Assembly (NCBI GenBank): GCA_029721435.1 | Contig: CM056592.1 | Location: 32,561,611-32,625,610 of the forward strand | Direction of reading: 5' to 3' | DNA length: 64,000 nucleotides | Source of the DNA: Gymnothorax reevesii | Taxonomy: Eukaryota > Chordata > Actinopteri > Anguilliformes > Muraenidae | Shown here: in pieces, positions 1-13,483 of the stretch | Position numbering within the stretch: the stretch's first letter is position 1 | Layout: the number at the start of each line of letters is the position of its first letter | The notes under the pieces: model-generated | The model's database searches: none | Seen by the model: only the letters and a program-made list of their open reading frames with translations | What the model was told of the DNA's origin: nothing | Made by a program: the position numbers and the translations under genes

Positions 1-532
1 AATTTGAAAGAAAATGTCTCAGATTTCTCCATTATATTCATTGGAGTGACACACCCCCATCTGAAATGAAACATCTGCTGGTGATTTAAAGATAGATTTT
101 TGTTCTGGCGCCCACACTGGAAAGTCGCTGCCTTTATTTAAATAAAACCATTAAGTTTGTTCGATAAAGATGAGCGGAGTCGTTATCACGGCACCTGTAA
201 GCCTAAAAATGACTGATGTCGGCAAAGTAGGCTATAACTATCAGTCCATGAAAAAATTTTTTTTTCCCCAGCGGATATTCTAATTACCACATGATTGAAC
301 CAGCAAAGCAGTTTTGTGTTGCTACGTGCGGTATTTATTCAGTTTTGGGAAATCACGATGTCTAGAAAACATAAGCCCAAATTGGCTTGCTCACAAGGAC
401 TAGTTAACGTGAGAACTCATGTATTTCCACGGATACGGAGAGAATACTTGCAAAAATATTTTTATATTCATGCCCTTAGTATGAATAAATTTTGATTATA
501 CATTTTATTGAGTGGTAATAGTTGTATAATCG
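1..532. other. Upstream intron sequence, nothing recognised
   Basis: AT-rich sequence without a myosin exon, clear repeat or coding signal that I can recognise. The short open frame at 295-495 shows no domain and is probably chance. Confidence 0.5.
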
Positions 533-659
533 CATTATTACACTGGAGGGTGTGCTTGACCGTCATTCTTGTCACTTTAGTGATAACGGAACGAGGCGCC
601 TGGCTGCGTCACTGTCGTGAGAAGAATGACGGTAAAGCACACCCTCGCGTGTAATAATG
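533..659. mobile_element. 127-bp hairpin element (MITE-like)
   Basis: The 38-bp arms at 533-570 and 622-659 are inverted copies with about three mismatches (cattattacac...gggtgtgctt against its complement). The middle ~50 bp contains the palindrome ggcgcc. This is the form of a miniature inverted-repeat element or foldback DNA. The superfamily is unknown and no clear target duplication is visible. Confidence 0.75.
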
Positions 660-1112
660 TTTAATTAACGTTAGCTCCGATTAATGTGGCCAAGCAGCGA
701 AAGTAACCAGCAACATTAAGGCTGAACAAAGTTAAATATTTCAGCCCCACCTCTCGGGGGTTTTCGCCAATCACCTTTTCAGACTATTATCAAATTACCT
801 CCGAAATAAGCAGTTTTAACGAATCTGTTGATTTATTAAATGTTCGTTTCAAAGTACAAATACAAACAAATTTATTAAATCAATGCCCTAGGCTCCAGAG
901 ATAGGCTGAGTAATATTTTCAGTGATGAGGTATTTTTCATTTGAGCACACGCTACCCGTACTGTGTTGCTCGTTTGAGAAAATTCTAAACGTCCAATTGA
1001 CCAATCAGATTGCTCGGTTGGATCTACATGTTATATAATATGGGAAACTGGAGAGTGTGTGTGGTGGTGCACTGATCGCCATATTGGGTTCTTCAACTAT
1101 TAGCTAGCTAGC

Positions 1113-1680
1113 ATGATTACGAAAAAAGTGGCTGATGACATAGTCAAAAACAGACGAAAATTGTGTGCATTGATTGATGGAATCCACCACAATCAGTGGA
1201 AAGTCTGTGTTGGTGGTGTTTGTGGTCAGCCATTGCCAACGCACTGCCAGACACAATATTTTTTGACCTGCTTTAGTTGGATGGGACCACAGCAAGTGAT
1301 ATAACAGAGAAACTGCCAGCATGACTTCATAATAATGGCTTTGATAACTACTTCTTGGGTGAGTGTTTTGTGGCATTTGTATGTGATGGAGCATCAGTAA
1401 TGCCGAACAGAAGAGTTGCTGCACAACTTTGTACCAGATTTCCAGACCTGTTTGCGTGGCACTGCTCAAATCAACGTCTGAAATTAGCAGTTGGCGATGT
1501 TCTCATGGAGGTTGTTGGACTTAACCATTGTAAGATTTCCTTTGACAAGCTCTACACTCTAGGCTATATCATGCCTCACCCAAAAACCAGAGAGAACTGT
1601 GTCATTGTGCTCGAAGTGTTGGGCAACATCTCCTTTCATTTGGACGTGTTCTGTCGGCAGATAATTAATGGATTTTAACA
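1113..1680 (+). pseudogene. Degenerate hAT-type transposase fragment (KIAA1586-like)
   Basis: Reading across two in-frame stops near 1275 and 1321 gives a continuous protein-like stretch: VADDIVKNRRKLCALIDG, a break, then DGTT, NNGFDNYF, and from 1355 FVAFVCDGASVM...FPDLFAWHCSNQRLKLAVGD...FDKLYTL. The DGASVM, WHC-N-RL-L and DKLY elements are typical of hAT transposases and the domesticated KIAA1586/ZMYM-like proteins. The stops and the missing N- and C-terminal parts mark it as a dead copy inside the myosin intron. There is no sign of expression. Confidence 0.75.
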
Positions 1681-2307
1681 AGAAACTACTTGTTAAAACT
1701 CTTAGTGGAGTTTTAAAACAAGTTTTCTTAAAATCAGCATCATGTTCTAGCATTTGAATGTTTCACTTAATGATGTGCTGGAACGGACCGCCCACCGCCT
1801 AATTTACCAGCCAACAGTTGAAAAGGGGGAGTACCAGCACTTCTTTTTTTTCCACTTAAAGTACTGAGTCCATTATTTGTGATTCCCATAATGCTAAGGT
1901 AGACCTCACAGTGAGATAACAATCAACCCTTTCAGTTCTATTTCTAGAGATTCATGGGTGCCTGATATGTATTTTATATTCCTTTGCCTGCACTGTAATG
2001 GGCGTGGTCACGAGTTATTGTGTCGAGGTTTTGCGCAGTTTCTATAGCTCTAATGGCTGGACATTCTGAATTGGCTACTGCGCAAACTGCTGTATGCAGA
2101 GCTAGTGTCTGGATACTGTTTTGATTTGTAAGTGTGTGTTTGTATGTGCACGTGTATGCTAATGCCTGCATGTGCAGTCATGTTTGTCTGAGGGTGCATG
2201 GAGCTCTATATCGGACCCCGTGTGGGCGCAGTTATGTATGCAATACATATGCATGTCTATAGGCACCTCATTGTTTGCGCCCTCCCTCCCTCCCCCATCT
2301 CCTCCAG

Positions 2308-2535
2308 GAGCATGAGAGCTTGCAGGACACGGAGCAGCGCTGCACCCTGCTGACCCGGGCCAAGCGGGAGCTGGAGGCCCAGGTGTCGAGCCTGAGCGAA
2401 CGTCTGGAGGACGAGGAGAGCTGTGCGGCCCAGCTAGCGGCGCAGCGACAGCGCCTGGAGTCCGAGTGCTGCGGCCTGAGGCGCGACCTGGAGGAGCTGG
2501 AGAACACGCTCAGCTCGGTGGAGAAGGACAAGCAG
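2308..2535 (+). CDS. Myosin rod exon 1 of window
   Basis: Residues 1-76 of the visible protein, phase 0 at both ends. The acceptor is a pyrimidine tract ending in ctccag and the donor is gtagga. It holds the sarcomeric S2 pattern EQRC...ERLEDEE...DLEELE. The first Glu aligns with about Glu894 of MYH7. A preceding exon is required but I do not find it in 1-2307. The exon is GC-rich in an AT-rich setting. A 53-bp minisatellite begins 26 bp after the donor. Confidence 0.93.
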
Positions 2536-5500
2536 GTAGGAGGCTTCATGCTTACTCAGCCGAGCCTGGAGAAGTATGCTGCTCATGCATACTTCTCTGT
2601 CTGTTTGCTCAGACCAGTTCGGAGAAGCATGGTGCTCATGCATACTTCTCTGTCTGTTTGCTCAGACGAGCCCGGAGAAGTATGCTGCCCATGCATACTT
2701 CGCTGTCTGTTTACTCAGACGAGCCTGGAGAAGTATGCTGCTCATGCATACTTCTCTATCTGTTTACTCAGACGAGCCCCGAGAAGTATGCTGCTCATGC
2801 ACGCTTTTCTGTCTGCTGACTCAGCTGGGTCTGATTTCTGATTTCTGTCTCACCGATGTGCTCATCTGCTACTTCATAACTTCATATTTTCTGTAGTTTT
2901 AACTGTTTAAATGGGGTTCCTGCAGGGACCTGAGGTGTTTAAAAAAGCTTGAACTTTAATGTTGAGTTTTCAAGGTTTGAAAAGTACTTGGATTTTGAAC
3001 AAAGTACTTGAAACTGTTCAAAATTATAATGTTATTTGCTGTACTTTAAAAATGATTTACTATCTGAGAAGTCTGATAGATATGTAATAAATTAAAGCTT
3101 TAAGGTTCGGGAGAAGCTTCAAAATGCACCTTGAAAACACTGAAAAAGTAGTTAAATTTAACTTCAGAAAAGGTTTAGGGACTCTGTCTGAAGCTGAGGT
3201 TGTTGGTCTCAGATTCCTGTATTTTTTTTTTTTTATTCAGGGTCACAAATCTGATTTCTACCCTGCAGCCGCCTTTTGGTTGCAAATGAGAGTTCTGTAA
3301 AATGGTACATTTTAAACTCCAGTTTTCATTTTTTTAACAACTTATATAGACCGGTTCTGAACTATATTATTTTGTATAATTTTGTCATTTACCTTGTTAG
3401 TTTGTCTAATATTTTTGTTTTTGGTTTTTTTCTTCCCGAATGCACAGTAAGCTCATGTTTATTGTGTTATTATAATGTTATGCGCTGAAGCGCAGCGACA
3501 AAAGCCTTATAGTCATCAGTGACCAAATAAACTTTTGTGAACTTAACCTGGATTAATAGCATGACATATGGATTCAAATCTTTGATCCCTCTGTGCAGAT
3601 AAAAATGAGAATTATCTTTTGTTGTGATAAAAGCCCATGTGCTTACATTACTAAACCTTCACCTTTCCCTGCTCCAGTGATGAAGATGTACAAATTCCTC
3701 CATTAATTAGAGTATGCCTTTGGGTTAAGGAAGATGATAAGACTGAAAAAAGTTACAATTGTGCTTTCAGCGATGTTGGAGTTGCATGCTTCTCTTAGCT
3801 AGTATACTTTCATTTGATTCAATAACTTCCATGTTTTTTTTCATTTAAGATAACATGGGCCACTTGTAGAAAATGGCCGTCCAATTTGCACGTGATGAAT
3901 GGTTGGGTAGTTGTGTTTACTCCATCTCAGAGGCAGTATTGCGCGTCTTAAATGTCAATGACCTGCTTACAGTTGCACCGCAATGATTTACACCTCCTGT
4001 TCATCAGTTGTAAAGCGGGCATATTTTATCAGCAATTACAAATGTTTTCGTTGACCCGACAATCGGGTCTAACCTGCCACTTCAGTTCCACATCTTGTGT
4101 TTCTGCATTTACCAAAGAGCTTTTGACTCAGTGCAGCCTGGTATGGCTGTCAGGCTCGCTCGCATGCATGTTCTCCTGTTTGCTTTTATATGCAGTTATA
4201 GTCTTCATGTTTTCTAACTCATTTCCTGACAATGTTGATTAATCACACAGTTCACAAAATATTTTTAAGCAAATTAATTCCTTTTGAGTTAAAAGGTAGA
4301 AAATGCAAGTGATTGAAAAGACAGGATGATGACCTATGACTAAAGTAGAATCTAGACTCCTTAATCAGAGAGCGTTTCGACATGAGGGTTCTGGAACAAT
4401 CTGGTCACATGACATACGGAGCCATCTTCTTTCCATCGCTTCTCCATCGACTACAGATGTTTGCCTGAATGCACAGGCGACAATTACGTGATGCAGTGCT
4501 CCAATTTTTTGTCTTGTTTTCAATAATGTCATAATTCATTACAGACAGTATGTCCATCATGCTTTTTTTAGTTGAGTTACCTTTTTAAATATTCAGCACT
4601 GCATCCTGTACTGAAATTAGTTTAGTTTTCCACCTTAAAATGCATTTTGATGAAGTTTCTCTGAAATTTATGGCATTCAATTTAAGCTGAATTATCTGTA
4701 TTTTTATTTTTTTTTACTTTCCACAACATTCCGCATTTTCTGTGAATTATTAATACCTGTTCCTTTACCACAGCTTGCCTAACATACATTTTGGAGGTAA
4801 TGGAATGATTGCCCCTGAAACACCAAAAGTCAGTCGATGGCTCATTTTTCACACTCTGTTTAGCTGGCTTAGCTGCTGCGATTACTGCATTAAAGTTTGA
4901 GTAATGAGGCTGGGCATGACCTGTCACCTGACACCCGCGCAGGACTGGCACTGCGCGCATTTCTTCCCGAAGGCATCGCTTGGCAGCCTGCAGACGTATA
5001 ATCTGTCCAGGAAAAAATGCTTCCCTCAGGCACTTCATCCATTTATTTGCAACCGAGCATTTCACTGCCTAAATCGCAGATTTATGATCGAGATCAGGGC
5101 CATTATTAAAAATCTATGAGGGATTTGCACTAAGAAAATATTTTTTATAATATTCCAAACACATTCGTTATAACATTGTTTAAAAATTAAGGAGAACTAC
5201 CCTTCGAGTTCCCAGGGGCTCTGTGATTAATCAACAGTTTCATTTTTTTAAGTATATTGTCTTTTTTCTTTTTCATCCAACTCTGAATATTCCTGTGTAA
5301 CTAAGAAGCTGTTTTTGCTACATTCTTGGTAGATCTGCACAGCCCAGACTAGTTCACATGCATTACGCCTCCATCATGCAACCATGCTGTTCTTCAAATA
5401 AGATCTGGTACTGTTGTGCCTGGAAATTTTAAACATTGTATAGCTTGGACAGGTTAGGGCTGGCAGGCTGGCCATTTAATATAATGTATAAAATTGAGCC

Positions 5501-8500
5501 GCTGAAATTGCGTAATGTGGTTGGAAATACATTCTGCACCAGTGTCCATCTTTCTTTGGCAATGGACTTACCTTAACGAAACCAGAACAACTAGATGGGC
5601 ACTCGATTGAGCGCATTCCTCCGCCACACCGTATGTCAGTATTATTAGGTCTTCCGGATCTAGAATTCAGAATATGTTCCAGATCACTTCCAAAATTTAA
5701 TTAATTCATCCTTGGACTACCGCCTTACATCCTACCAAATTTTGTGCCAATCTGTTTGTTACTTTTTGAGCTATGCTGTTAACAACCAGATAAACAAACA
5801 AACAAACAAACAGGGGTGAAAACATACTTCCTTGGCAGAGGTAAAAATGGAAAAATAAGTGGCGTTAGCCATTGTCAACAAAGTTCTTGTCACGTCTGAA
5901 TGGATTGTCTAAATTATGACGGGTAAAACAACTTTTTTATCAGTGCCCCCGGCAGTGTGTCTGAGTGTGGTTGTCTCAATGCAGAGAACACCTTAAAAGG
6001 GCTTCCTTGACATAATTGTATTTGTCATTATAAAAATAAGGAACGCTGAAATCGGCAGATTTTAAAGCTGGTTTCCTTTCTCCTCCTCAGTCCTCAGACG
6101 CACATGTGCGGAAGCTGTCGGAGGAGCTTTCAGAGAGAGAAGAAACTCTACAGAAGTTACAGACGGAGAAAGAACACCTGGTGGAACTGAGCCAGGTAAG
6201 GAAAAGGTGTCGTCTGTGACTAGGCTTGACGGGGCCGCCTTCTCAGAGGCCCTCGACTGCAATTATGTACAATCAAGAGAGCTGGAGCTGAGCTGTAGAG
6301 AGCGAAGTATGCATCTTGCTAATATCAGATGACTCGCACCAGCTTTTGAAGTGAGCCAAGGTTCTTGTTAAGCCGACAGTTGAATTGGCAGCGTAATGGA
6401 CATCATAAGCTATTAACGGTGATAAATATAACGACTCTTGTGCTTTAGTGAATGGTCAGTTATTTACATATTAGATTACATTCTTGAAAAACAAGTGCCA
6501 TTTTGAAACACCATCAAACAGTGAATAGAGGGAATATTATTTTCAATGAATTAAATCTACAAAATAAGAATATATGTTTTGAGGAAAGTTTTATTACTCC
6601 TGATAAAATGATATCTTCCTCTATGATAGACACTTTCTAACAGCTGCAAAAGATTTTTAAAGTTACGACACTGACGTGAAGCTGTTTTACTGATGACCAC
6701 ATATTTCATTACCCTCGTTGATTTATTTAACGTTACTTACACATGCACATTGCCATAGCAACTAACCTTTGTAGCTAAGTGGAAAATACTGGTACAAACA
6801 TAACTCATCTCTGTCACGATTGCAATTAGCGTCATTGTTCGTCATCATTCTGATTATATAGGATAAACCTACAACACTGTTTCTGTTGTCATAGACAGAG
6901 AGAAAAAAAAAGAAATAAAAGAATATTTGGCAGCAGTAATTCCAGTAGTGATTCTGCTTCTCTTTGCTATGTTGCCAAATGTGGTCACTTTGTGGCGAAC
7001 TGTGAATTTTATCCCAGATGTTAAAGTCAAGCCCTCACTTATCATATGAGAGAGCTGTTTCACTGTTAGCAAAAAGAGTATGTGCCATTCTAGGCTACAG
7101 AGTTCCTCAGTGAATTTTGGGTGAAATAAGAGCAGACAGGAAAAACGTCGCATATTTTCACTTCATGGCATCTGACAGGATAGCAGTAACACACAAAGCC
7201 TGGGTACTAAGAGAGGAGACAACATTATCTCGCTCAGTTGGCCAAATCCATTGACTGCTGGACTGCATTAATTGGGATAGGAACTTTTTAAAAATATATA
7301 TATCTATACGCCATGAAGTCTCTATTTGTTGTTATTTAAGTGTCCGAATGAAAAGCAAACATCCAATACCAATCGTGTCGCTTCCTCTAGCCTGTCAAAT
7401 CACAGCGTACCTAGCAGTAACAAATAGACAGGCGTGCCGTGTACGACGCTGAAAATACCTTATGTGCCACATCTGTCTGTTTGGAGTGTATATTTGAGTT
7501 TTTCTGCATGTGCATAAGCATTCTCATATTTTTTGGCATGTGATTATACAGTCTGCTGAAGCAGATGTTTCACTGTTTGCTTTTGGGATTTCCAATGATG
7601 GATCAGTATGAGGGTCACGTCAAGGGGACTGTAAATATTCAATTGATGACGTGTGGGCGGCTGCAACTCTGGCCTATCTGGCTGAGATGATTGAGCTCAG
7701 GGAAATTTGATGAGCTTCATATCAAGGTTAACTAGTGCCACACCAAATTATGCCTCTGTGATATCTGGATCGTGATTTAGGGGCTGATGTCATATTTTTC
7801 TGTATTTACGCTCATAATTATATGACACACTGCATACCAGACCAGGGATAGGTTGCTTTCTATTCTATCTTTTTTTTTTTTTTAAATTTGGCATCTCCAA
7901 TCCCACCCGAATATGGATTGCCCAATTGGGGAACTATGTACAAAGCTTGCTCGTATGCGACCCCTTGCTGCCAACTCAGGATAGTGAAGACAGTTCACGG
8001 CTCTCCTCCGAAGCACGTGCCTGTCAGCCACTGATTCTTATACACTCGCTGGTTGAATCTTCGCAAGTTCAGAGCGAGGGCGGAGGATACCCGGACATGA
8101 ACCAAGCCGGAGTCTTCCTGACAAGCGCCCGTCTGGCCAACAGGAGGCGCTGGAGCAACGAACAAAGCTGATATCGAATACCCATATCCGGCAGTCCCTT
8201 CCCAATTTGTAACCCTGTAGCGCGATAGCCAATTGTGCGCTACTCTGAAAAAGCTGCCGACCCCTGCCGGTGGATACGCCGAGGCTCGAACCCGCGACGT
8301 GGTGATCACCTCTGCACTGCAGCGCAGTGCCTTAACCGTGTGAGCCACCCAGCAGCCCTATCTTTTTTTTTTTTAATGAGAAATAGACAGAACATTGTCT
8401 ACTTCTGGTGAATTACTGGCACATCTCCAGAAATGTCTGTACTACCCCAATTCTGACGAAGTTGGCACGACATGGAACATTCAAATAAAATCATGAAAGA

Positions 8501-11500
8501 TCTCATTTGAATTGTCTCTTCACCCTCAACTATATTAATCACTATGACATTGTTTGATTTTCTAATGCAACAAATGTTAGAGCATAATTTTTTATTGAAA
8601 ATATACAATGTGGAAATGTTCAATCTTGCAATTGAGTCCAAGAAAGTTCCAACAGGCCACTGTTATCACCTTGTCTTTTAATCATGTTCCTTAAGCTAGG
8701 ATAAAGTCGGGCGCTGAAGGCACCAGCTGATCAAGGAATTTTCGTGCTTTATTCAGGTCTTCATCCATGCAGTTGTATGGGGCCTTTGTCGTTGCAAAGT
8801 TTTCATATGGTGCCATTTACTCTCAAGACAGATCAGGACTTCAGGCAGGACAATCTAGCACCTGCACTTTCTGCTTTCGCAGCATGTGCTGGTAATTCTT
8901 GCAGAATGTGGTCTCTGGAACAGATGATGCCAAAATTGCAGCATATGTTACTCTAAAAGTCATTCTTATCTTTCTGCATCAATGCTGCCTTTGCAAATTT
9001 GCAAGTCTACCAAGCCACGTGCACCGACACACCTACATACCATGGCGGACACTAACTTTTGGACACAACACTGATAACAGCTTGGGTTGTCCTTGTTGTT
9101 CATGGTTCAGAGAACGTTGGTAGTCTTTTCTGGAAATAGCTTGAAATTTAAACTTGTCGGACCACAAAACATGCACCCACTTTGCTACTTCCACTGTCCA
9201 CCTCACATGAAACTGAGCCCAGAGAAATCGGCGGAACTTTTAGACAATGTTGATGACTTTGGCTTTGCATTGTAAAGCTATTACTTAATCTGTGGATACA
9301 GCGGGGAATGGTGTTGACTGACAGAGGATTACCAAAGCATTTACGAACCATGTTTTGATATCCATTGCAGTTGGATGACAGCGCAGTGATGTCTAAGGGG
9401 TCAGAGTTCATACATTTGGAAGAGTTTTTTGATGCTGCCCTCTATGCTCAAGTTTTGACTGGATTCCAACCATTGTTTAATTGCATTAAGCACTAGAGAG
9501 TGTGAAATGTGTCTTTCGGAACATTGATCTCAAAGTGATGGATTATGAACTTGTGCATCTTTTAGAAAATTGATGAGCCTCAGTCCATCTTTGCACTTGA
9601 GGGACTAGGCCTTTTTTCTGGCTCCTGTTATTCTGTCATTGTCACATCACGATTTGTCCTAAACTGCACCTATGGCAAGTTTGGAGTCTCATGCATCCTT
9701 GAAAAAAGCATAACATTTACAATAAACAATTGAGTTTACAGATTAAATCATCAGATAATATTTTGTTGTACAGTATTTTCACTACATTAGAGGGCAATTG
9801 TTAAATCAATTTTTTGTTTCATTTGCATTTCCTTGATGTGCCATCTTTTTTGGGGGATCGGCATTGTATTTAACCTGCTAGTTATTTACCACCGCAATCC
9901 TTTTTACTGTAGCCACTCTATAGAGAGGAAAATATCCCTCTCTTGTTGTGTTTTACTTCATTAAATGAATGTGTCGTACCTAAAATGACTGGAAACAATC
10001 ATGGCCTGAGAAAAATCAAACCATACGATCAGCCAAATCTCTTGCATGTTTTAAATATGATCCACCTCTTTGCACTTTCCTGTGGGTCTTTTATAACAAT
10101 GTACCATGTTACATTTGCTGGGAAAAAAAGCTATTTGCCCTCCCCATCCATTATAGGCTGTCCTGATGGCTTCACGACGTTGCTCAGTAATTCAGACCAG
10201 ATGCCTAACGGTAGCAAACAGACATTCATTAAGTATTAGCCTGTGATTCAGTTTCTCCACAACTGCCTTTCCCATGCCTACATGAATACTGAATACCTAA
10301 AGTACCCGGCGCTGCGATATGCTGTGAGGTGCTGTGACACGCGTGGTGCCATCGTTATTTCAGGGTTACGATGGATCATTGATTCTGAGATCGGATCAGA
10401 TTCCTGGACCTATTTCCTCAGTGTAGCATAAAGTTTGTGTGATTTCTCTCCGGAACACTCTGATTTTAAAGCAGACGTGCAAAAATGGCTATATCTATAT
10501 TGCAACTTGTGACTAACAGAATGCACCTCATGAAAAATAGTTAGGGATGGTTCTTCAGTATTTCTGGCTCGACCTTTTGAGTAAAAATCTAAAGAAGGTT
10601 TTGTTCCCTCGTGACTCAGAGGGCGATTGAAGACCTGCAGTCTGAGGAGGAAAAGGTAAACCTCTTGACCAAAGAGAAGGCCAAGTTACAGATGCAGACA
10701 GAAAATGTGAGTATATAAAAAGAACCTATTCTATTTCTGTTTTATTACTATACAATTAATGTCATTAACTGACCTACAGGGCTAAGTGTGCTCTATGAAT
10801 ATGGCTCATGGTCAGCCCACCCAAAATTGAACGCTTAAATTAGAGGGTTAACAATAAATTGACCTGAGTAAACACAGTGAAAACCATTGAACTGCTCAAT
10901 GAACAAACAAAATGTGCTGTCTTTGGACTGTACATCAATACATTTTATGAATGTAGATGTGCATACATTAGTTAATTACAGTAGTGCTGTGAACGAGACT
11001 CTGTCAGGCACTGTGTTAAAGATACCTCAGGTGCCACGTGTGTTTGTTGTGGGTATATAAGCAGGTGTTTGGATGCTGATCTGGTAAATAAGGAGCAGAG
11101 GTCATACTACTTCTACTACTACTACTACTACTACTACTATGCTCACCCTGATGAAAGCTTCATGTATTTCCATCATTCTTCTGTAAAACTTTGAAGGAAC
11201 TTTGAAACATGGCCTTGTGCACCTATTTAGGTATTGAGTTGCTATATCTTAAACAGCCAAGTCCTTAAATGTGTCGAACACATCAGCTTTGAGATGCAGG
11301 TGGCATCAATGACTTTTATGGAAGAGAGCAGCTGCCCATTTGTTCAACGTTCCACTGCGGTAACTGTCGGACTGCCGCACCGTATCGCCGTATGAGACAC
11401 GCTGGCGATCAGCGGAGAGTCACGGGCTGGTAAAAACTCGTTTCAGCTGGAGTACCTCCTGCAGCAGGAGAAGAAACAGAGGAGCGACATGGACAAGAGC

Positions 11501-13441
11501 CGCAGGAGGCTGGAAGGGGACGGCAAGACGAGCGCGGAGAACCTCGGCGAGATGGAGAAGATGAAGAGCAGTTTGGAGGAGGTCATTAAAAGGTGAGACG
11601 TCCAGACGGGTAGCTGAAAAATATTAAGGGTGATTATCTGCAAGGTTATTTAATTTCATGCCCCACCTACTAATTGCTATCTATTGCTGATCTTTGAATG
11701 GACAGTAATTTAACTTAAAAATTAGACCCTCCCTGACCTTCTAGGTTGCCTTTAATTATAAGTCCCCCAGCCATTATGTGAAGGCATGGGGTCGGATTTG
11801 CCACAAAATTCCAAAGGAAGTGACATTTATACGTGATCTCGAGTCCCCTGTCGGTCTCTTTCACACTGCTATAGTAGCTACTATGACGATAGCTTAGAAA
11901 CAAAGTCCACTGACCTCAACAAACGATCAGTGACAGTAACCGTGAAATAAGCAACGGTAAACTGTATGATGCAGCAACGTAAACTGCTAAGAACTGCTAC
12001 ATAAAATGATGAATACTAAAACTATGTTCCAGGATAATTTCAAAAATGTCTTTTGTAGAAGCTGTTACATTACTCTGTGGCTACATGTCATGCGCATATT
12101 CTCCTGCGTAACTTTACTCGCCCCACTTCTGTCATGTGTTTATAGTGATAATTAGTTTAGGATTAAGTCATTGTTGCCTCAATTCACTGAAAGAGCGATC
12201 AGGACATTACCGTTAACTGGCATGTTGACATGTACGATAAAAAACCATAAATGCGTCGGTCTAGAATTAAGCCTGATTCACACTGCTCAAAATCCTCTCA
12301 TGGTCATAAATGGGCCTGTTGTTTCAGCGATATGCATGAAGACTGTGTCGCTTACTTCAATCACTTCAATCTAACTCTTTCAGTCTAGCTCCTTCAGGCT
12401 AGGTAGTTGAAAAACAGATGCTTTTTCGAGGAAAAAACATGATATCTGTTGCGAGAGCACTGTTATCTTCACTTCGATGAGAAGACGCCCTGGAGGTGGC
12501 TCCAGATTTCCAGTAAAGGGCAATCAAGGGCTTTCACTGACGAAAAAAAATTAAAATACAGCTGTCTGAAGTCCTCTAGAGCTCTCTACAAAGCCACAAA
12601 CAATGTTCAATAATTAGAAGAAAGGAGCACATCTGTCATTTTATTGTAACTCATTACATAAATTTTTACAATGTGCTAAATTCAATTTGAGTTCTGTTTC
12701 CTGGGAATGTAGAGTGATGCTTTTTAAAATCCTTGACTTTCTTTATCTCATTATAAAATGTATTTCTTCACAACAGAGCCTGTATCCACTGCTACCTAAT
12801 CTGTCCGTCTTATGTAGGAACAACAATTCATAACAGTTGAACAATCTAGTTGAAATGCAGTTTGCTAACCCTAAGAGGGCTTGAAAATTCAATTTATATT
12901 TTTAAGGGTTAATGAGTATGTGAATGGCGAAGTCAGTGCTTACAGTTTAACCCTTTCCTCCCCACCGCCGACACTGCAGGAAAGACCTGGAGATAAACGT
13001 GACCAACAGCAGGCTGGAGGAGGAGGAGGCGCTGAGCCTGAGTCTGCAGAGGAGGAACAGGGAGTTCCAGGTGAGGTGCTGAGATGTGCGAGCCGAGGCC
13101 CGGTTCTGTCCGTCAGCAGCGGGAGGGTTTGGGCGCTGATTTGCGAGCAGGTTTGCGTTACGGGTCTCACTCGTTGAGCGATGACAGGAACACCACGGGG
13201 AAAAGTACTGCCTTCGGTTTTGCCTGTAGCAGTGTCCGCCAACACCAGTGCTGTGCCGGGCTGCATCGCCTGTCATCAGTGGTTATGTGTAGACTGTTTG
13301 TGGATACACTGAATGATTATGAGAATAATTGGGTAAATGCAACATTTTCTGCTGTTTCACGTACCAAAATTCCACAGAAGGTCCACTTGAATGCACATGA
13401 AAAACCTGAAGAGATAGACAAACGCACTTCTTGAAGTGAGT

Positions 13442-13483
<42 letters not shown>

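Noticed and set aside
1..2307. The preceding myosin exon (proximal S2) in the first 2.3 kb
   Set aside because: No segment encoding the expected leucine/glutamate-rich rod sequence with AG/GT borders was found.
2275..2841. 188-codon open frame covering exon 1 and the repeat behind it
   Set aside because: Only 2308-2535 matches myosin; the rest is the 53-bp minisatellite after a good splice donor.
6091..6097. Alternative acceptor at the second tcctcag, exon starting at 6098
   Set aside because: It would remove 7 nt and shift the frame; 6091 gives a residue-by-residue match.
8260..8345. A functional tRNA gene on the minus strand
   Set aside because: The A and B boxes are present but no proper cloverleaf or anticodon arm is seen, and it continues into a SINE body with poly(A).
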